Made by a program: the position numbers and the translations under genes
The notes under the pieces: generated by a model
What the model saw: only the letters and a program-made list of their open reading frames with translations
The model's database searches: none
What the model was told of the DNA's origin: nothing
Part shown: one piece after another, positions 6,133 to 8,211 of the stretch
Position numbering within the stretch: the first letter of the stretch is position 1
Layout of the letters: each line of letters opens with the position of its first letter
Assembly (NCBI GenBank): GCA_036771375.1
Contig: DAIPHL010000107.1
Span: forward strand, 1-8,211
From: DAIPHL01 sp036771375
Lineage (GTDB): Bacteria; Synergistota; Synergistia; Synergistales; Synergistaceae
DNA length: 8,211 nt
Direction: 5' to 3'

Positions 6133-6696
6133 ATGCGCAAAAAACTGCGACGTCTGCAAAAGGAACGTGTCCGTTTCCTGATGGTCGACATACAGGAAAA
6201 GCTGTTTCCGCACATCTCCGACGGAGACGAGATCGCCGCAAATTCGCTGCGTCTCCTCGCTTCGGCAAGGCTCATGGACATTCCATTCTTCTACACGGAG
6301 CAGTACCCGAAAGGTCTGGGCGAAACCGAGTCAGACCTGATCAAAGCCCTGCCGGAGAATGCAAGGCGTTTCGAGAAAACCTGTTTCTCCTGCATGGAAG
6401 AACCCGGGTTTACGAAATTTCTGGGCATTCGGGGCAAAGAACCCGTGACGGTCGTCTGGGGAATCGAAACGCACATCTGCATTATGAGCACGGTCATGGA
6501 TATGCTGGACGAAGGAATGAGCGTGGCGGTCGTATCCGACGCGGTGGGCAGCAGAAAGCGGGAGCACCGGCAAACGGCTCTCACGGCCATGCAACGGGCC
6601 GGCGCCCTCGTTCTTCCGACCGAAAGCGTCGTCTATCAGCTGCTTGAACGGGCAGGAACCGAAAAATTCAAAGCGATGTTGCCTTTTTTCAAATGA
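6133..6696 (+). CDS. Isochorismatase-like cysteine hydrolase (YcaC-type)
   Basis: Predicted soluble hydrolase of the isochorismatase/cysteine hydrolase superfamily, whose members act on amides, nicotinamide, N-carbamoyl compounds or isochorismate. The catalytic triad is complete: Asp19 (MVDIQEKL), Lys82 (FEKTCFS) and Cys116 (GIETHICIMST), the last with the usual non-prolyl cis-peptide region before it. TEQYPKGLG (55-63) and VVSDAVGSR (133-141) are typical of the YcaC and ISOC-domain branch rather than of true EntB isochorismatases. The protein has 187 residues, normal for a single-domain member. The substrate cannot be read from the sequence. The start is set by AGGGGAG 5 nt upstream of ATG 6133. 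It is divergent from lemA and precedes the encapsulin operon by 71 bp. That operon has its own promoter, so a functional link is not implied. Confidence 0.88.
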   Translation: MRKKLRRLQKERVRFLMVDIQEKLFPHISDGDEIAANSLRLLASARLMDIPFFYTEQYPKGLGETESDLIKALPENARRFEKTCFSCMEEPGFTKFLGIRGKEPVTVVWGIETHICIMSTVMDMLDEGMSVAVVSDAVGSRKREHRQTALTAMQRAGALVLPTESVVYQLLERAGTEKFKAMLPFFK

Positions 6697-6702
6697 ACCG
6701 TC

Positions 6703-6734
6703 GAACAATATTCTTCGGCCGTTCGTGCTAAAAT
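6703..6734 (+). promoter_or_regulatory. Encapsulin operon promoter with overlapping palindromic operator candidate
   Basis: An extended -10, TGC-TAAAAT (6726-6734), lies 33 bp upstream of the ferritin GTG. No good -35 exists at 17-bp spacing (CAATAT, 6706-6711), as is common for extended -10 promoters. That position is covered by a near-perfect palindrome: GAACAATATTCTTC (6703-6716) matches its reverse complement at 12 of 14 bases, and one more pair (C6702/G6717) extends it. A dimeric regulator bound here would cover the -35. The sequence does not match the Fur or PerR consensus well enough to name the regulator. Confidence 0.5.
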
Positions 6735-6767
6735 GGGAGAGCCGTCTCTGAAGGGAGGAAGACGTCA

Positions 6768-7130
6768 GTGGGTCTTTACGAGCAGTATTCCGAGTTGTCG
6801 ATGGAAGCACGCGATGTCGATAGGGTGATCACGAGTCTCATGGAGGAACTGGAGGCGATCAATTACTACAACCAAAGAGCCGATGTCTCAGGAGACGAGT
6901 CGGTCTGCGAGTTGATGATACACAACCGGGACGAGGAGATCGAACATGCCTGTATGCTGATAGAATGGCTGCGCCGTCGCATGCCGGAGTTCGACGGGGA
7001 GCTCCGCTCCTATCTTTTCACGGAAGCGCCCATCACCGCGGTAGAGGAAGAAGCGACGGGAGAAGGACCGGCTGCGGACAGCGCACCCAAAACGACCCGT
7101 TCTCTCGGGATCGGTTCGCTTCGCGGGTAA
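6768..7130 (+). CDS. Encapsulated ferritin-like protein (EncFtn) cargo
   Basis: Cargo ferroxidase of an encapsulin compartment. In the Rhodospirillum rubrum homologue, two-helix subunits form a decamer with the di-iron centre at dimer interfaces; it oxidises Fe(II) and needs the encapsulin shell for iron storage. Block 1, LMEELEAINYYNQR (24-37), and block 2, HNRDEEIEHACMLIEWLRR (52-70), are present. They supply Glu27, Glu57 and His60, equivalent to R. rubrum Glu32, Glu62 and His65, plus the entry-site acids Glu26 and Glu29. R. rubrum Trp38 is replaced by Tyr33. YLFTEAPITAVE (82-93) is also family-typical. A Glu/Ala/Pro linker (about 93-110) leads to the C-terminal cargo-loading peptide SLGIGSLRG (112-120). 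The 120-residue length is normal. The GTG start at 6768 has AGGGAGGAA (6752-6760) 7 nt upstream. The shell gene follows after 58 bp. Confidence 0.95.
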   Translation: MGLYEQYSELSMEARDVDRVITSLMEELEAINYYNQRADVSGDESVCELMIHNRDEEIEHACMLIEWLRRRMPEFDGELRSYLFTEAPITAVEEEATGEGPAADSAPKTTRSLGIGSLRG

Positions 7131-7139
7131 GCGAAACCG
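7112..7139 (+). other. Intercistronic hairpin across the ferritin stop codon
   Basis: CGGTTCGCTT (7112-7121) pairs with AAGCGAAACCG (7129-7139), giving 10 base pairs with one bulged A and a 7-nt loop. The TAA stop (7128-7130) lies at the loop edge and the cargo-peptide codons are in the 5' arm. No U-run follows, so it is not a simple terminator. It could be an RNA-stability or processing element between cargo and shell cistrons, by inference only. Confidence 0.4.
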
Positions 7140-7188
7140 TACAGGCGAAGCAAGAGAGAGCACATCAGAAGACAGGGGGATTTGCAAG

Positions 7189-7995
7189 ATGAATATGTTT
7201 GGACGCCAACTCGTTCCGATCAGTGAAAAAGCCTTTTCCGCCATAGAGGAACAGGCTCGCTCCACGTTACGCGAGAACCTCTCCGCCAGAAAATTCGTGG
7301 ACGTAAAGGGTCCGTTGGGATGGGAACACGCCAGCGTATCGCTCGGCCGCCTTGGAAAGCTCGAAAAGGACGGTCCCGTGGGATACGGAGTGCGCCAGGT
7401 CATTCCTCTCGTCGAGTTCAGAGTGAATTTCACGCTCGACGTCATGGAGCTGCACGATATCGACCGCGGCGCATCGGATCCCGACCTGTCTCCCGTAGAG
7501 CACGCAGCGATCGACGCGGCCGCGTTTGAAGACGGGATCGTTTACCGCGGCTTCAAGAAGGCCGGCATCGCCGGCATGGAGGGCACGAAAGGGAACGCCC
7601 CCCTGACGCTGTCGCATACAGCACCCGAGGAATTTCTGAAAAACATCCAGGAAGCCATCCAAAAGATGAAGACACGGGACTCGATCTCCGGCCCCTTCGC
7701 ACTGGTCGGCGGCAAACGTCTCAACGATGCGATGGGTAAGATCTTCAGCTGTTGTTCGCTCTTCGAGATCGTGGAGAGCAACACGGAGGTCGACGAGCTG
7801 ATTTTTACCCCTTCATTCGACGGAGCGTTCCTCGTTTCCAAAAGGGGCGGAGACTTCGAGCTGACGCTCGGCGGAGACTTTACAGTGGGTTACAGCGGCA
7901 AAGACGCGAAGAACAACCTGACGTTCTTCCTGACGGAATCCCTGGCTTTTCGTATTCACGAGCCACGCACCTTCGTCCCGCTCCTGATCGAATAA
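7189..7995 (+). CDS. Family 1 encapsulin shell protein
   Basis: HK97-fold protein that self-assembles into an icosahedral protein compartment around cargo. At 268 residues it matches the T. maritima encapsulin (about 265, T=1, 60 subunits), so a T=1 shell is likely. Conserved stretches, in order, are RKFVDVKGPLGWEHA (34-48), GVRQVIPLVEFRVNFTLD (67-84), FEDGIVYRGFKKAGIAG (113-129), SGPFALV (167-173), ELIFTPSFDGAFLVSKRGGDFEL (203-225) and the C-terminal TESLAFRIHEPR (249-260). The T. maritima flavin-stacking Trp87 aligns with Met86. The only two cysteines are adjacent, Cys188-Cys189. The start at ATG 7189 has AGGGGGA (7174-7180) 8 nt upstream; an ATG two codons later is less well spaced. It lies directly after its EncFtn cargo gene. 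No phage structural genes are nearby, which argues against a prophage capsid. Confidence 0.96.
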   Translation: MNMFGRQLVPISEKAFSAIEEQARSTLRENLSARKFVDVKGPLGWEHASVSLGRLGKLEKDGPVGYGVRQVIPLVEFRVNFTLDVMELHDIDRGASDPDLSPVEHAAIDAAAFEDGIVYRGFKKAGIAGMEGTKGNAPLTLSHTAPEEFLKNIQEAIQKMKTRDSISGPFALVGGKRLNDAMGKIFSCCSLFEIVESNTEVDELIFTPSFDGAFLVSKRGGDFELTLGGDFTVGYSGKDAKNNLTFFLTESLAFRIHEPRTFVPLLIE

Positions 7996-8134
7996 CGAAG
8001 AGTCGATACGGCGCTCTGCCGCAAGGACGAAAAAAGCGGCCGCGTGAAAATCCAAACCGCGACGGATTTATCCCGTCCGGTGCAAAAACAGACGGGATTC
8101 ACGCTCGCGTTCATGTATCCCGTGAAAAATCCCC
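7996..8134 (+). other. Non-coding, structured 3' region after the encapsulin gene
   Basis: No plausible gene is seen between the encapsulin stop and the terminator. A small hairpin lies at 8009-8021 (CGGC/GCCG). Further on, ATCCCGTC (8070-8077) pairs with GACGGGAT (8091-8098). TATCCCGT occurs twice (8069-8076 and 8116-8123), so ACGGGAT (8092-8098) has two possible partners. A third arrangement pairs GGGATTCACG (8094-8103) with CGTGAA-AAA-TCCC (8121-8133), with a 3-nt bulge. The region could be a long 3' UTR, or it could hold a small RNA. Confidence 0.4.
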
Positions 8135-8168
8135 AGAGGGGGCGGACATGCGAGTCCGCCCCCTCTTT
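8135..8168 (+). terminator. Strong intrinsic terminator of the encapsulin operon
   Basis: AGAGGGGGCGGAC (8135-8147) pairs perfectly with GTCCGCCCCCTCT (8154-8166), a 13-bp GC-rich stem with a 6-nt loop, ending in TTT and then CGTGC. The U-run is short but the stem is very stable. On the minus strand the stem is followed by GGGGATTTTTC, so it could stop transcription entering from the right as well. The last 43 bases (8169-8211) hold a T-rich stretch and a short CGTTC/GAACG hairpin but no gene. Confidence 0.8.
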
Positions 8169-8211
8169 CGTGCTACAGATTTTTGTTTTCCGTTCGGGCG
8201 GAACGCCGACC

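Noticed and set aside
7189..7995. Prophage major capsid protein
   Set aside because: The fold is shared, but the sequence follows T. maritima-type encapsulin, a cargo gene with a loading peptide precedes it, and no portal, protease, terminase or tail genes are present.
1..8211. Eight-base inverted match at the exact window ends (GGTCGGCG at 1-8, CGCCGACC at 8204-8211)
   Set aside because: It stops after 8 bp in a GC-rich sequence, the left copy lies inside an open coding frame, and there is no transposase or target duplication. Chance is the simplest reading.
1..8211. tRNA, rRNA, CRISPR array or insertion sequence
   Set aside because: No cloverleaf, regularly spaced repeats or transposase-like protein was seen on either strand.

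Overview
The window is a GC-rich bacterial chromosome segment, densely packed with genes. All genes lie on the plus strand except one (lemA). The pairing of a ComF-type phosphoribosyltransferase with a YvyF-like flagellar-operon protein resembles Firmicutes gene order. Together with a proline racemase family enzyme and an encapsulated ferritin, this fits an anaerobic, amino-acid-using bacterium, such as a Firmicutes or Synergistota member. That placement is inference; no rRNA or other phylogenetic marker is present.

Layout. Positions 1-495 hold the 3' part of an unrecognised gene. It is followed by a small four-cysteine zinc-ribbon protein (525-785) and a GNAT acetyltransferase (start probably 833, end 1249). 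A good -10 box precedes metK (1343-2551), which starts a compact group: metK, comF (start probably 2642), a YvyF-like zinc-ribbon/HTH protein (3313-3573) and an AAG/MPG-type 3-methyladenine DNA glycosylase (3570-4247). The last two overlap by ATGA. After a 100-bp gap comes a proline racemase/hydroxyproline epimerase family gene (4348-5361). Convergent to it is lemA (5393-6031, minus), and the two share a hairpin at their 3' ends. lemA is divergent from an isochorismatase-like cysteine hydrolase (6133-6696), with a promoter in the 101-bp gap.

The most notable part is the right end: a two-gene encapsulin nanocompartment operon. The first gene (6768-7130) encodes an encapsulated ferritin (EncFtn) with conserved ferroxidase ligands, an acidic linker and a C-terminal cargo-loading peptide. 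The second (7189-7995) encodes a family 1, HK97-fold encapsulin shell protein of about the Thermotoga maritima size. By analogy the shell encloses the ferritin and stores mineralised iron. The operon has its own extended -10 promoter overlapped by a near-perfect palindrome, a hairpin across the ferritin stop codon, and a structured 3' region ending in a strong intrinsic terminator (8135-8168). The system type is known. The regulatory structures, and the substitutions at the ferritin Trp and encapsulin flavin-site Trp positions, are what deserve follow-up.
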